A stretch of DNA of 46,758 nt, taken from NCBI GenBank assembly GCA_021818585.1, contig JAKATU010000020.1, forward strand, positions 1 through 46,758, in the 5' to 3' direction. The position numbers and the translations under genes were made by a program. Shown piece by piece: positions 25,953 through 35,229 of the stretch; the first letter of the stretch is position 1; every line of letters starts with the position of its first letter. The stretch comes from Acidobacteriota bacterium (GTDB lineage: Bacteria; Acidobacteriota; Terriglobia; Terriglobales; Acidobacteriaceae). The notes under the pieces were generated by a model. The model had not been told where the DNA came from. It worked only from the letters and a program-made list of their open reading frames with translations, and searched no databases.

Positions 25953-28460
25953 CTAGGAGACCTCGGGACGGATTGGGGCCTGTTGGGTAGTGATGCTGAG
26001 GGTGGCGGACTTGAGCTGCGGGCGGCGACCTGTAGCTTCGATGGTGATCTGCCCGGGGGTCTTGTTGGCCTGCAGGATGACTTGCGCGAGCCCGTTGAAG
26101 ATGCTGCGCATGGGAGCCTTGTCGGATTCGTGCGAGTTGGGGTCACCATTGCCGACGCCGATGAGGGCACCGTCGCCGGTGATCTTGAAATCGATGAGTT
26201 CGTTGGCGGTGGGTACGAAGCGGCCCTGTGCGTCGAGAGCTTCGACGCGGATGATGGCGAGGTCTTCTCCGTCAGCGTTGATGGTGGTGCGGTCTGCTGT
26301 GAGACGGATGGAGGCGGGATCGCCGGTGGTTTCACGCTTCTGCTTGAGGACGAGTTTTCCGTTCTTGTAGCCGTGAGCTTCAATGGAACCGGGCTCATAC
26401 TTCACGTCCCACTTGACGTGGGAAAGGTGCGGCATTTTCTGGCGGCTGAGGCTCTTGCCGTTGACCCAGAGCTCGACCTCGTCCAGGTTGGAATAGACCC
26501 AGACGGGGATGGAGTTGCCTTCTTCGCCCTTGAAGTTCCAGTGGGGGAAGAGGTGCAGCATGGGCTTGTCGCCCCAGACGGACTGGTAGTAGTAGAAGGT
26601 GTCTTTTGGGAAGCCGCACGTGTCCACGATGCCGAAGTAGGAGTTGATGGTAGGCCAGCTGTAGGGAGTGGGCTCGCCGCGATAGTCGAAGCCTGTCCAG
26701 GCAAATCCGCCTGGGAGGAATTCGCGCGCAGCGTAAAACTGCCACCAGTCTTCGGCAGTTTCACCCCAGCCAGGCTGGTTGGTGTCGTAGGCGCTCATCC
26801 AGTTGCGGAGCTTGTCAGTACGGTAGATGCCGCGCTCTGATAGCGCGCTGGCGGTTTCGCTGCCTACGAGTGGACGGTCAGGATGGGCGGCGTGATAGGG
26901 ATCAATTTTGGGCAGGTTGTAGTTGAAGCCTTCGACGTCGAGGTAGTCTGAGATTCCGGCATTGTACGCGCCGTTGACGGCCGCGGTGCACTTGCGTGTG
27001 GGGTCGAGTTCGTGGCTGCGGCGCACCATGTCCTCCATGACGCGGCTGCCGATGGGTGACTTTTGCAGGACCCACTCCTCATTGCCCATGGACCAGAGAA
27101 TGATGGCGGGCGAGTTGCGGTAGCGCTTGATCATGAGCTCAAGCTGATGCATGCCGCTGGGGTTGGCGCTCATCTGGCGGGTTTCGCACATCATCATGAG
27201 GCCGAGGCGGTTGCAGGCCTCCACCCACTCGGGAGTGGGCATGTTGTGCGAGGTGCGAACGGCGTTGCAGCCCATCTCCTTGAGCACGGAGGCGCGGAAG
27301 TACTGCAGACGGTCCGGCAGGGCCGCGCCGACGCCGGCGTGATCCTGGTGGTTGCAGGTGCCCTGGATGGGGGTGGATTTTCCGTTGAGGAAGAAGCCCT
27401 TATTGGCGTCAAAACGGATGCTGCGGATGCCGAAGGTGACTTGTTCGGCGTCGCGGGCTGAGGCGTTGGACATGAGTGTGACAACCGCGGTGTAGAGAGT
27501 GGGCATCTCTGGCGACCAGAGTTCGGGATGGGAGAGCTTTGCGGAGGCGGTGAAGGTGGCGCTGCCGTCTACGGGGACGTTTTGTGTCGGGGCTTCGGCG
27601 GTGGCGACGGTTTTGCCGGAGGGGTCTTTGATCTCCCAGTGAATGGATGCCTGCTGATCTTTGCCGTGCTGGTTGTTGACGATGGTGCCCAGTTCGAGAG
27701 TGGCCTGGTCGTGGTCGTCATTGAGCATAGGGCGAATGTAGCTTTCCCATTGGCCAAGGTGGAGCTTGTCCTGTTTGACGAGCCAGACGTGGCGATAGAT
27801 TCCAGCGCCCTCGTAAAACCATCCGTCGCCGTAGCTGGCGTCCATGCGGACTGTGAGGCAGTTCTTTTGTCCGTAGCGGACGAAGTCTGTGATGTCGAAG
27901 GTGAATGGCGCGTAGCCGTTGTTGGTGTTGCGGCCGATGTAACAGCCATTGACGAAGACGATCGCGCTGTTCTGTGCGCCGTCGAACTGAAGAACGAGCC
28001 GGCGGCCCCGGTCAGAGGCGGGAATGTCGAAGATGCGGCGATACCAGCCTACACTAGTGCCAGGATAGCTGCGTCCGAGGGGCTTGTAGCCGTGGGACAT
28101 GAGCTTCTGGTCCCAGACGAAGGGCAGTTCGACGGCCCAGTCGTGGGGAAGGTTAAGGTTGCGCCAGTTGGAGTCGTCGTACTTTACGTAGGCGAACTTG
28201 AAAGTACCGGTTTTGGAGAAGGCGTCGAGATTGTTGCCAAAGCCAAGATCTTTCGAGGCATCGTCCGCGTTGCCGAATGTGAACTTCCAGTCGAAGTCGA
28301 AGAGGAGTTTCTCACGCGGCGCGAGGGCGGCGAGCGCCTGATCGCCGAGTGCTGACTGCATTAGGGCATGCGATTGCGCCAGGGCGTTGCTGGAGAGAAG
28401 CGTGGAACCGGATACGGCGATTCCGGACATGAGTACATCGCGACGTGTGACGTTCGGCAT
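25953..28460 (-). CDS. Tat-exported GH2 beta-galactosidase
   Basis: About 835 residues. It starts MPNVTRRDVLMSG, a Tat signal. The GH2 order follows: sugar-binding jelly roll (WRNLNLPHDWAVELPF, SVGWYRRIF, FDGAQNSAIVFVNGCYIG), an immunoglobulin-like domain (GIYRHVWL to IRSIRFDANKGFFLNGK), and the TIM barrel with GTCNHQDHAGVGAA, VRTSHNMPT, acid/base Glu in SMGNEE (about 458) and nucleophile Glu in GSETAS (about 534). C-terminal DUF4982-like and bacterial-Ig-like sandwiches follow (VWVYSNLDEVELWVNG; IRLTADRTTINADGED). It should remove beta-galactosyl residues from oligosaccharides. I prefer the ATG at 28460, with GAGG six bases upstream and the Tat motif just after, over a TTG at 28514. A LacI-type site lies 83 bases upstream. 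Confidence 0.93.
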   Translation of the reverse strand: MPNVTRRDVLMSGIAVSGSTLLSSNALAQSHALMQSALGDQALAALAPREKLLFDFDWKFTFGNADDASKDLGFGNNLDAFSKTGTFKFAYVKYDDSNWRNLNLPHDWAVELPFVWDQKLMSHGYKPLGRSYPGTSVGWYRRIFDIPASDRGRRLVLQFDGAQNSAIVFVNGCYIGRNTNNGYAPFTFDITDFVRYGQKNCLTVRMDASYGDGWFYEGAGIYRHVWLVKQDKLHLGQWESYIRPMLNDDHDQATLELGTIVNNQHGKDQQASIHWEIKDPSGKTVATAEAPTQNVPVDGSATFTASAKLSHPELWSPEMPTLYTAVVTLMSNASARDAEQVTFGIRSIRFDANKGFFLNGKSTPIQGTCNHQDHAGVGAALPDRLQYFRASVLKEMGCNAVRTSHNMPTPEWVEACNRLGLMMMCETRQMSANPSGMHQLELMIKRYRNSPAIILWSMGNEEWVLQKSPIGSRVMEDMVRRSHELDPTRKCTAAVNGAYNAGISDYLDVEGFNYNLPKIDPYHAAHPDRPLVGSETASALSERGIYRTDKLRNWMSAYDTNQPGWGETAEDWWQFYAAREFLPGGFAWTGFDYRGEPTPYSWPTINSYFGIVDTCGFPKDTFYYYQSVWGDKPMLHLFPHWNFKGEEGNSIPVWVYSNLDEVELWVNGKSLSRQKMPHLSHVKWDVKYEPGSIEAHGYKNGKLVLKQKRETTGDPASIRLTADRTTINADGEDLAIIRVEALDAQGRFVPTANELIDFKITGDGALIGVGNGDPNSHESDKAPMRSIFNGLAQVILQANKTPGQITIEATGRRPQLKSATLSITTQQAPIRPEVS

Positions 28461-28542
28461 GGGAGACCTCAAAACGGGATTAACAGGTTTGCCGGAGGCG
28501 GCATTTTTGTCCAAGGGGACGATAACGCACTGAGAGTGCGTT

Positions 28543-28556
28543 TGTAAACGCTTTCA
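28543..28556. promoter_or_regulatory. LacI/CcpA-type operator-like site before the GH2-GH35 genes
   Basis: TGTAAACGCTTTCA matches all 14 positions of the cre-type consensus TGWAARCGYTWNCW. It lies 83 bases before the GH2 start codon. It is related to the 13/14 match at 16755-16768, before the receptor operon. No LacI-family regulator is encoded in this window. Confidence 0.5.
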
Positions 28557-28649
28557 GGAGCTGCTCGGAAGCAGGGGGGGTCTTACCGGCGAGGGTGAGA
28601 TTGGCGAAAAGCTGGGAGATTTTTCAGGGGAATGGTTTGCCGCGAATCG

Positions 28650-28678
28650 AAGAAGCCCCGGAGAAACCGGGGCTTCTT
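28650..28678 (-). terminator. Terminator of the BON/glycine-zipper gene
   Basis: AAGAAGCCCCGG (28650-28661) and CCGGGGCTTCTT (28667-28678) form a perfect 12-bp stem with a five-base loop, about 20 bases after the stop of the minus-strand gene. Only a short T-rich end (CTTCTT) lies on the minus-strand 3' side. Confidence 0.65.
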
Positions 28679-28697
28679 GACCAAACCCTGGGAGGAA

Positions 28698-29819
28698 TCA
28701 GTTGGAGGGTGGTTGCTGCGACGAGGGCAGCAGGACGGGCGCAGTGTAGGGCGTGGGGGGGATCTGCTGGCCGTTGTGGAGGTAGACGGTTTCCACGGTG
28801 GTGTCATTAGTTCGGAACTGGAGGAGTTGCTCGGGTTTGAGGTCAATCTCCTTGCCGCGCCTTACGTTCAAGCCTGCACCAACAGCTCCGCCGGAAAGTG
28901 CGCCGATGGCAGCTCCCTTACCACCGCCGGCGACGGCTCCAATGAGGGCTCCGAGGACTGCAACGCCGCCCGCTTTCTCCGCTGTGTTTTTGCCGCGGCC
29001 CTGGCCTTTACTGGAAATGGGGTCGGTGATGACGCTGACTTGTTGAGGTCCGTCCGGGCCGTTGAGGGTGAAGCCGGTGAGTTCGATGGAGAGCTCAGGG
29101 TAGCCGGCAAAGCGGCCAGCGGCCTGGGCGCTGATGACGCGGCCTACGAAGATGGTGCCACGCGGAATGATCATGTAGTTGTCGTAGGTGATGTCGCTGA
29201 CCAGGTCGGCGTGGAATATCTGATTGGGTTGTGCCGTCGCGGTGTTGATTTCTTCACTGAGGCGGACCGGCAGGAGGGTGCCGGAGGGCAGGATGATGGT
29301 CTTTGTGTCTGTGACGGAGGGCCCTGAGTATGTTTGTGAGGAGGGCATTTGTGCGGAGTTCTGCTGGTTGCCGTATTGCGGCGGAGGCTGGCTGCTGTTC
29401 TGCGAGGGCTGCTGATCTCCGTATTGAGGCTGAGGCTGTTGGTTTTGCTGCGGATATTGCTGTGGCGGGGGTTGCTGGTATTGTTGCTGATCCTGTTGCT
29501 GGGACTGAGGCGGTGGGGCGTAAGAGGAGTCGACGTTAAGATTGTTGAGGACAGTACGGACGCCTTCGACGTTCGACACCTCGTTGGAGGCCAGGACCTT
29601 GGCGGCGTAGTTGGTGACCGTTCCGGAGAGGGTGACGACACCATTGTTGACCGTGGGGATGATGGTCATTCCCTGGAAGGCCTGTTCGTTGGCAATGGTG
29701 TGGTTGACCTGGGCGAGAATCTGCGAGTCGGTTGGTTGTTGATTGTTCTGATTCTGCCCGAATAAAGCGGCTGGCAGCAGAAGCAGAGACAAGAGCAGAA
29801 CACTCATCTTGCGAACCAT
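28698..29819 (-). CDS. Secreted BON-domain protein with Gln/Pro linker and glycine zipper
   Basis: 373 residues in three parts. A signal peptide (about 1-21) leads to a BON domain (about 30-100: [50 protein letters not shown]), a fold that binds phospholipid or peptidoglycan. A long low-complexity linker (about 105-170) is rich in Gln, Pro, Tyr and Asn. The C-terminal part has '[19 protein letters not shown]', a beta domain, and a Gly zipper ([20 protein letters not shown], about 290-320) that may associate with membrane, then a short beta tail. It is likely an envelope protein; its function is unknown. The start is settled by AGGAGA four to five bases before the ATG. It stands alone between the GH2 and GH18-like genes, with its own terminator. 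Confidence 0.8.
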   Translation of the reverse strand: MVRKMSVLLLSLLLLPAALFGQNQNNQQPTDSQILAQVNHTIANEQAFQGMTIIPTVNNGVVTLSGTVTNYAAKVLASNEVSNVEGVRTVLNNLNVDSSYAPPPQSQQQDQQQYQQPPPQQYPQQNQQPQPQYGDQQPSQNSSQPPPQYGNQQNSAQMPSSQTYSGPSVTDTKTIILPSGTLLPVRLSEEINTATAQPNQIFHADLVSDITYDNYMIIPRGTIFVGRVISAQAAGRFAGYPELSIELTGFTLNGPDGPQQVSVITDPISSKGQGRGKNTAEKAGGVAVLGALIGAVAGGGKGAAIGALSGGAVGAGLNVRRGKEIDLKPEQLLQFRTNDTTVETVYLHNGQQIPPTPYTAPVLLPSSQQPPSN

Positions 29820-29942
29820 ATTTTCTCCTGATCCTTAGATTCTAATAGAGCAGAATTGGTGGCACTGGTTAATGACGGTGGCATGAATTCGGGCGTATGC
29901 GCCCGCCGAGTCTCAGAGCCCGGCGGGCGGTTGTTTCAGGGA

Positions 29943-31028
29943 TTATTTTGTTGATGATGCGGTTGCTGGATTTGAGGGAATCACACTCCAGATGGTTGGA
30001 TCTTCCTGCCCGAGGACCCAGGCGCAGGTTCCCCACAGGCCGTATTGCTTTGCGAGATCGTAGCGGTCCTGGAAGGTGCGCTTGTCGGTGTAGAAGACCC
30101 ATTCGCGCATCTGGTCACGATAGAACCAGAAGAAGGATGTGTGATCGATGGGGTCCCAGAACGCATGGCCGTGGAAGGTGTGCAGCAGAAACAGAGCGTC
30201 CTTGCCGGAGATGTAATCGGCCGTGGGGTCTGGATGCTGGGTGGCTTTGCCGAGGCCAGGATCTCCAGTATACCAGTGGTACCCGTAGAGGGGAATCCCA
30301 AGAGAAAGTTTGTTTTTTGGGACATACTTCAACGCGTACTTTAAGTTTTCGAGAGTCCACTGCCATCCGGCTACAGGGCCGGGGACGGTCCAGCGGGTGT
30401 GCTGGTCGTAGGTCATGAGGCAGATGAGGTCGACGTATTTGGCGAGATCTTTGAGGTCGTAGGCGCCGCGCCAGTCTTCGTAAATCCAACGTGAGAAGGC
30501 GCTGCCGCCGGGATAGCCGGGGGCATTGGGTACGGTCGCGATCTGGAGCTGAAGTCCGGCGTTGTGGAGAGCTTCCGCAGTGGTTCTGACGAGCGCGGTG
30601 AGGGCGTCGCGGTCGGTCCATGAGATGTTTTCGAAGTCAATCTGGAAGCCGGCGTACCCGTTGAGTTTGCAATTGCGGACGAGAGCGGCGTTCATTTCTG
30701 CCTGGGCTTTGGGATTGTTGAAGAGCTTGTGGAGTTCCGCCTTATTGGCAAGACCGACGATGGGGATGACGGGGATGTGCGCTGCCCGGGCTTGAAGGAG
30801 GACATTCTGTTCCGGGGTGCCGGCGACGAGTCCGTCGGCATTGACGGAGTACCAGGCGGGGACTAGGACGCTGATCTGACTCTTGTGCTCTTCAAAGCTT
30901 TTGACCGAAGTTCGGCTGGAGAGCATGTAGAAGAGCGTTTTAATGTGGGGCGGCGGCGACGACTGCGCCTGCATCGTGAGCGGGAGCAGGATGGTAGCGA
31001 GAAGAGCTGTAAAGCGGATCGGTTTCAT
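29943..31028 (-). CDS. Secreted GH18-family-like glycosidase
   Basis: 361 residues with a signal peptide (MKPIRFTALLATILLPLTMQAQ). The barrel resembles GH18 proteins of the YaaH/spore-cortex-lytic type: an early strand 'ISVLVPAWYSVNADG', the catalytic DxxDxDxE region read here as GFQIDFENIS (about 128-137), 'VDLICLMTYDQHTRW' with the conserved Tyr-Asp pair, GIPLYGYHW, and a late GLWGTCAWVLGQED. Such enzymes cleave beta-1,4-linked N-acetylglucosamine in chitin or peptidoglycan, or related sugars. The ATG at 31028 is preferred, since it gives a clean signal peptide and GAGG is eight bases upstream. A TTG at 31067 would overlap the upstream stop but add a poor N-terminus. It is 35 bases downstream of the GH5-like gene. 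Confidence 0.82.
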   Translation of the reverse strand: MKPIRFTALLATILLPLTMQAQSSPPPHIKTLFYMLSSRTSVKSFEEHKSQISVLVPAWYSVNADGLVAGTPEQNVLLQARAAHIPVIPIVGLANKAELHKLFNNPKAQAEMNAALVRNCKLNGYAGFQIDFENISWTDRDALTALVRTTAEALHNAGLQLQIATVPNAPGYPGGSAFSRWIYEDWRGAYDLKDLAKYVDLICLMTYDQHTRWTVPGPVAGWQWTLENLKYALKYVPKNKLSLGIPLYGYHWYTGDPGLGKATQHPDPTADYISGKDALFLLHTFHGHAFWDPIDHTSFFWFYRDQMREWVFYTDKRTFQDRYDLAKQYGLWGTCAWVLGQEDPTIWSVIPSNPATASSTK

Positions 31029-31063
31029 GTACGTGGCCTCGAACTGTTTGCTTAGAGTTTTTT

Positions 31064-32269
31064 TCAAGCTTTTTCAGAATGATCGTTCCAGTTTATCCAG
31101 TCGAGCATCCATTGCCAGGTGGTGTTGTTGTTGCGGCTGGTGGGCGGCGCGGGCAGTGTGCTTGTCGGGTAGACGACGGGTTTGCCTGCGTAGGCGATGG
31201 CGAGTTCACGGAAAGTGTATCCCTGTTGCTTGACCTGATTGCTGTTGGTGAGCAGGCCGAGGGAATACTCGACTGGATTGAAGGAGAATTTGGGGTCGAG
31301 GTCATGACTGTCCCAGTAGGTAAACCAGTTGACTCCCTGCTGGATGGCCGCGGTGACGGCGAATTGCAGCCATTGGGCCTGTTGCTTTTGTGTGAGGCCG
31401 GGGATGCAGGTGTTGAACTCGCCGGCCCAGACGGGAAGCTGGGACGTGCTGGCGTAGGAACGGATGAGCGTGGCCATGGCCGCCAGGAGTTTAGTGCTGG
31501 GCGGGTCCATGGCTCCGCCATATTGGAGAGCGCCGGACCAGTAGGGATAACAGTGCATGACGGGCATGCGCTGCTGAGTGACGAGCGACTCGGGCGAGAA
31601 AGTGGTGTCAGTGAACCATGGCTGCTGATCGACTCCGTTCACGTTGAGGTGGCCGGGCATGGACTGGTTGATCTGGGAGAATATCCATTGCATCCAGGTA
31701 TCGCCATCGGTCGTGGATGCCTGCCAGCAGGTGTTGAGTTCGTTGCCGAGGTCGAGGCCGATGACGTTGGGATGGTCGCGGACGACGGCGGCGAGCTTTT
31801 GGATGAGGAGCAGTTGGGCGGCTTTGATTTTGGGATCGGTGTAGAAGCCGCTGTTGGGTTTGTTGAAGGGCGGCAGGAAGAACCATCCGCTGAGCTGGCC
31901 GGTGAAGACGGTAATGAGGGCGTCGAGGTGACGTTGCTGCATGAGACTGATGAGTTGGTGGAGGCGGTCGATCATGCGCGGGTCGATCCAGGTGAGGTTG
32001 GGCTGGAAATACGGCCAGATGAGCATGATGCGCATGTGGTCCGCGTGGAGGGATGCGATTGCGTCTAGATCCTTCTCGATGGGGGATGGGTTCCAGTTGT
32101 TCCAGCAAAACCACCAATCGTGGGAAGGAGTGTAGTTGACGCCGAAGCGGTGACGATTGACGTTGAGGTCAGGGATGATTGCGGGCAGGATGTCGGCGAT
32201 GCCGCTCTGGCGTGCGGCCAGAAAGGCGGCGGAAGCTGCACTGGAGCGGAGAAAACTGCGTCGGTTCAT
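31064..32269 (-). CDS. Exported GH5-like (clan GH-A) glycoside hydrolase
   Basis: 401 residues beginning MNRRSFLRSSAASAAFLA, a Tat-type signal. The rest looks like a clan GH-A barrel of the GH5 kind (cellulase/mannanase superfamily): 'RFGVNYTPSHDWW', the early Arg in HMRIMLIWP, the acid/base Glu in DLGNELNT (about 177), 'HCYPYWSG', the nucleophile Glu in VWAGEFNTC (about 285) and the late WFTYWDSHD. It should cleave a beta-1,4-linked hexosan, but the substrate (mannan, glucan or other) cannot be settled by eye. It is followed by the GH18-like gene on the same strand with a 35-base gap, and preceded by an SGNH hydrolase gene 80 bases away, suggesting one transcription unit for glycan breakdown. 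Confidence 0.82.
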   Translation of the reverse strand: MNRRSFLRSSAASAAFLAARQSGIADILPAIIPDLNVNRHRFGVNYTPSHDWWFCWNNWNPSPIEKDLDAIASLHADHMRIMLIWPYFQPNLTWIDPRMIDRLHQLISLMQQRHLDALITVFTGQLSGWFFLPPFNKPNSGFYTDPKIKAAQLLLIQKLAAVVRDHPNVIGLDLGNELNTCWQASTTDGDTWMQWIFSQINQSMPGHLNVNGVDQQPWFTDTTFSPESLVTQQRMPVMHCYPYWSGALQYGGAMDPPSTKLLAAMATLIRSYASTSQLPVWAGEFNTCIPGLTQKQQAQWLQFAVTAAIQQGVNWFTYWDSHDLDPKFSFNPVEYSLGLLTNSNQVKQQGYTFRELAIAYAGKPVVYPTSTLPAPPTSRNNNTTWQWMLDWINWNDHSEKA

Positions 32270-32349
32270 GGGTGAGTTGGGAACCTCGCGCGGTTGGAGT
32301 CATAGCCGGTGCTGAACAGCCAGCTATTGAGGCAAGTGTGAGCTTGTGA

Positions 32350-33150
32350 CTATTGTGGGTGATTGAGCGCCTGAGCGATAGCTTTTTCCGCGAGTGGCGC
32401 CATAATGGCAAAGCCCTTTGCGTTGGGGTGAACGCCGTCGAAGGTGAGGCCTGTCTTCATGGCGCCGTCGGACTGGGCCATGGCGTCATAGTAGTCGACG
32501 AAAGGATAGTGGTGGCGTTTGCAGAACTGCCTGAGCCAGGCATTCATGACGCGGATGCGATGGATGGGATCGACGCCGGGATGCCACCAGAAGTCGGCTG
32601 AGGGGGTGATGGAGGCGATGATGACCTTGATGTGATTAGCGCGGGCGATCTGGGTCATGGAGCGGAAGTCGTTCTCGATCATGGTGTCGGTTTCCGGTCC
32701 GGTGTTGCCGGCGATGTCATTGGTTCCGGCAAGGATGAGAACCGCGGCCGGGTGAAGATCGACGACATCCTGCTGGAAACGAAGGAGCATTTGCTCGGTG
32801 GTTTGGCCGCTGATGCCGCGGTTGACGTAAGGCTTGCCGGGGAAGAACTGGCCGGTGCCTTTCATGCGACCCCATATATCCGTGATGGAGTCTCCCATAA
32901 AGACGACGCGAGGAGGGTTTGGGGATGGCGGCGGGAGTTGGGCGTCGGCTTTGCGATAACGGGCGAAGTCTGGCCAGTCTGCGAGCTGGCGTTTCATCTG
33001 GTTGAACTTGGCGGGGTTGCAGATGGCGTTTGCGTTTGCTGCTGGGAGCTGATCGGGGGCTGAAGGAATGGGTTTTGCGCTCTGGAGGGCCAGGGTAGAT
33101 AGCGTGCTCGCGCTGAAGAGCAGGGTTAGAAAGACGGTACGTCGAATCAT
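32350..33150 (-). CDS. Secreted SGNH/GDSL hydrolase
   Basis: 266 residues with a signal peptide (about 1-24). All SGNH blocks are visible: block I FMGDSITDIWG with the nucleophile Ser (about 88), block II NRGISGQTTEQM (Gly), block III LAGTNDIAGNTG (Asn), and block V FDGVHPNAKG with the catalytic Asp and His (about 238-241). Enzymes of this type remove acyl groups, often acetyl groups, from polysaccharides, which fits the downstream glycosidases on the same strand. The ATG has GGAGGAA about six bases upstream. The gene is divergent from glucose-6-phosphate dehydrogenase and is probably the first of a three-gene unit (SGNH, GH5-like, GH18-like). Confidence 0.9.
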   Translation of the reverse strand: MIRRTVFLTLLFSASTLSTLALQSAKPIPSAPDQLPAANANAICNPAKFNQMKRQLADWPDFARYRKADAQLPPPSPNPPRVVFMGDSITDIWGRMKGTGQFFPGKPYVNRGISGQTTEQMLLRFQQDVVDLHPAAVLILAGTNDIAGNTGPETDTMIENDFRSMTQIARANHIKVIIASITPSADFWWHPGVDPIHRIRVMNAWLRQFCKRHHYPFVDYYDAMAQSDGAMKTGLTFDGVHPNAKGFAIMAPLAEKAIAQALNHPQ

Positions 33151-33420
33151 TCTGGTTCCTCCACGGATGAACTCGGCATTTGCCTCAGGCTCGCCGGTGT
33201 TGCTTTTGGAAAGTCCTTTTTACACCGCGTGAGAATGCTTGGGCCAGCGCGGAAGGATTGGATAAGGTGCCGGGATCGATTTCTGCATATATTGTTGGAG
33301 ACATGAGATTTTTGCTGGATGCGAACGGCGAATCCAGAAGGCCGTGAAAGCTGCTCGTCCTATCCCGTAACCGAAGCCGTAACGTGACATCGAAGTGAGT
33401 GTGTTTTACAAAGGAGCCTG

Positions 33421-34788
33421 ATGGAAAAGAAACATTCTGACGCCCTGGTATTTTTCGGCGCAACGGGGGATCTGGCATACAAACAGATATTCCCTTCGTT
33501 GCAGAGGCTCGCGAAGCGCGGCCGTTTAGAGGGACCAGTGATTGGAGTGGCCAAGGCCGGCTGGACTCTGGATCAACTCAAGGAACGCGCCAAGGACAGC
33601 GTGGAGAAGCACGGCGGGATTGATGAAAAGGGTTTGAAGATCCTGCTGGACAAGATGAAGTACGTGGATGGGGATTACTCCGATCCGGAGACGTTTCGGC
33701 AGGTTCGCGAGGCGCTGGGAGATGCCAAGTATCCGCTGCACTATCTTGCTATTCCGCCATCGTTGTTTGGAACGGTGGTGCAGCAGTTGAAAAAGTCTGG
33801 CTGCGCGGATGGCGCGCGTGTGGTGGTGGAGAAGCCGTTTGGCAAGGATTATGAAACGGCCGTACTGCTGAACGACGCCATCCACGAAGTGTTTGACGAG
33901 CAGGACGTGTATCGCATTGATCACTACCTGGGCAAGAATGCGGTGCAGAACCTGATCTTCTTTCGGTTTGCGAACTCGATCATTGAGCCGATCTGGAACC
34001 GGCAGTATGTAGAGTCGGTGCAGATTACGATGTCGGAGCAGTTCGGCATCCAGGGGCGTGGCGGGTTTTACGACGGAGTTGGCGCCGTGCGCGACGTGGT
34101 GCAGAACCACCTGATGCAGTTGCTGAGCAATATTGCGATGGAACCGCCGCCCTGCCCGGACACCGAGGCGCTGCGTGATGAGCGCGCCAAAGTGCTGAAG
34201 AGCGTGCATCCGATTCGTCCGGAGGACGTGGTGCTGGGGCAGTTCCGCGGTTACCACGATGAGCCGGGAGTGAAGCCGCACTCGAACACGGAGACGTATG
34301 TTGCCATGAAGGTGTATGTGAATTCGTGGCGGTGGCGGGATGTGCCGTTCGTGATCCGAACGGGGAAGAATCTGCCGATTACCTCGACACAGATTGTTGC
34401 CCGTTTGCGGGAGACGCCTCCGGTTTTCTCGGAGAGCGTGACGCCTCAGAACTATATCCGTTTTCGGCTGAGCCCTTCGCCGCTGATTGCCATTGGGGCA
34501 TCCATCAAGGAGTCCGGGGAACGCCTGCGCGGCCGCATGACGGAGCTTACGGTCGATGAGCAGAACGGAGGGCAGGATCTTTTGCCCTATGAAGAACTGC
34601 TGGATGATGCGGCGTGCGGGAATCCGATCTGGTTTGCGCGCGAGGATTACGTGGAGATGTCCTGGAAGTTGCTGGACAACGTTCTTTCGAATCCTCCCGA
34701 GGTGCGGCCGTACGATCCGGGTTCGTGGGGTCCGGCTTATGCGAATCGCCTGACGGAGGATATTGGCGGCTGGGTGGATCCGAAGTAG
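33421..34788 (+). CDS. zwf: Glucose-6-phosphate 1-dehydrogenase
   Basis: 455 residues. It oxidises glucose-6-phosphate to 6-phosphogluconolactone with NAD(P)+, the entry step of the oxidative pentose-phosphate and Entner-Doudoroff routes, in the cytoplasm. The Rossmann motif [12 protein letters not shown] is at about 10-21, the conserved VVEKPFGKD at about 134-142, and the substrate-binding/catalytic signature [13 protein letters not shown] at about 164-176. The protein is somewhat shorter than the usual 480-510 residues, but no break is seen. AGGAG precedes the ATG closely. No pgl, gnd or edd neighbour is visible, and it has its own terminator. It is not obviously functionally tied to the neighbouring glycosidases, although it would consume hexose released by them. 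Confidence 0.95.
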   Translation: MEKKHSDALVFFGATGDLAYKQIFPSLQRLAKRGRLEGPVIGVAKAGWTLDQLKERAKDSVEKHGGIDEKGLKILLDKMKYVDGDYSDPETFRQVREALGDAKYPLHYLAIPPSLFGTVVQQLKKSGCADGARVVVEKPFGKDYETAVLLNDAIHEVFDEQDVYRIDHYLGKNAVQNLIFFRFANSIIEPIWNRQYVESVQITMSEQFGIQGRGGFYDGVGAVRDVVQNHLMQLLSNIAMEPPPCPDTEALRDERAKVLKSVHPIRPEDVVLGQFRGYHDEPGVKPHSNTETYVAMKVYVNSWRWRDVPFVIRTGKNLPITSTQIVARLRETPPVFSESVTPQNYIRFRLSPSPLIAIGASIKESGERLRGRMTELTVDEQNGGQDLLPYEELLDDAACGNPIWFAREDYVEMSWKLLDNVLSNPPEVRPYDPGSWGPAYANRLTEDIGGWVDPK

Positions 34789-34815
34789 GGATTGCCTTGG
34801 CTTGAGGCGGGAAGG

Positions 34816-34848
34816 CCAGCGTTCCAGGTTGAGGGCGCTGGTTTTTTT
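34816..34848 (+). terminator. Rho-independent terminator of zwf
   Basis: CCAGCG (34816-34821) pairs with CGCTGG (34836-34841) and is followed by seven T's. It lies about 28 bases after the zwf stop. Confidence 0.7.
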
Positions 34849-34974
34849 CGTTGGGGCAGTTTTTTTCGACATCGTTGCAATTTTTGACACGTGATTATGC
34901 GCCAGCTATAAAAGAAGTTCCGGATTTCGCTGGTTTTCTTCGCGGAGTTCTTTTGTTTCTTCCGCGGTTTGTTA

Positions 34975-35192
34975 TTTCACCGTAAACGCATTGGGATGTT
35001 CGGGAAGGCGGTGAAAGTCCGCCACTGCCCCGCAACTGTGAGCATGCTTTTGTGCGTCTGGTATCTGGACGCGCAGGATCGGGATGCAAGGACGCCACTG
35101 AGGGTAAGGCTCTCGGGAAGGCGGTCCGGGTACGCTGTCCGGTCTGGGTTCCTTTGAGGAAGAGCGTGTGAGTCAGGAGACCGGTCCTATGC
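34975..35192 (+). ncRNA. Cobalamin (AdoCbl-type) riboswitch
   Basis: The 440-base gap before the receptor holds a cobalamin riboswitch. Conserved core pieces are GCGGTGAAAGTCCGCCACTG (35008-35027), CCCCGCAACTGTGAGC just after, and the B12 box AGTCAGGAGACCGGTCCT at 35171-35188, in the correct order and spacing. Binding of adenosylcobalamin should turn down the downstream receptor gene. After the B12 box a small hairpin (CGTTCC 35205-35210 with GGAACG 35215-35220) ends on the first G of the receptor's GGAGG site, so control is probably at translation initiation. The outer boundaries are approximate because the closing stem was not resolved. Confidence 0.92.
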
Positions 35193-35229
35193 GCCATTTC
35201 ACCGCGTTCCGAGGGGAACGGAGGATTAT

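Noticed and set aside
25901..26398. Upstream extension of the GH35 frame
   Set aside because: It lies over the GH2 3' end in another frame and is Ser/Pro-rich noise; the GH35 start at 25900 has AGGAGG and a signal peptide.
33526..34890. 454-aa minus-strand open frame opposite zwf
   Set aside because: Antisense shadow of a strongly conserved enzyme; no motif of its own.
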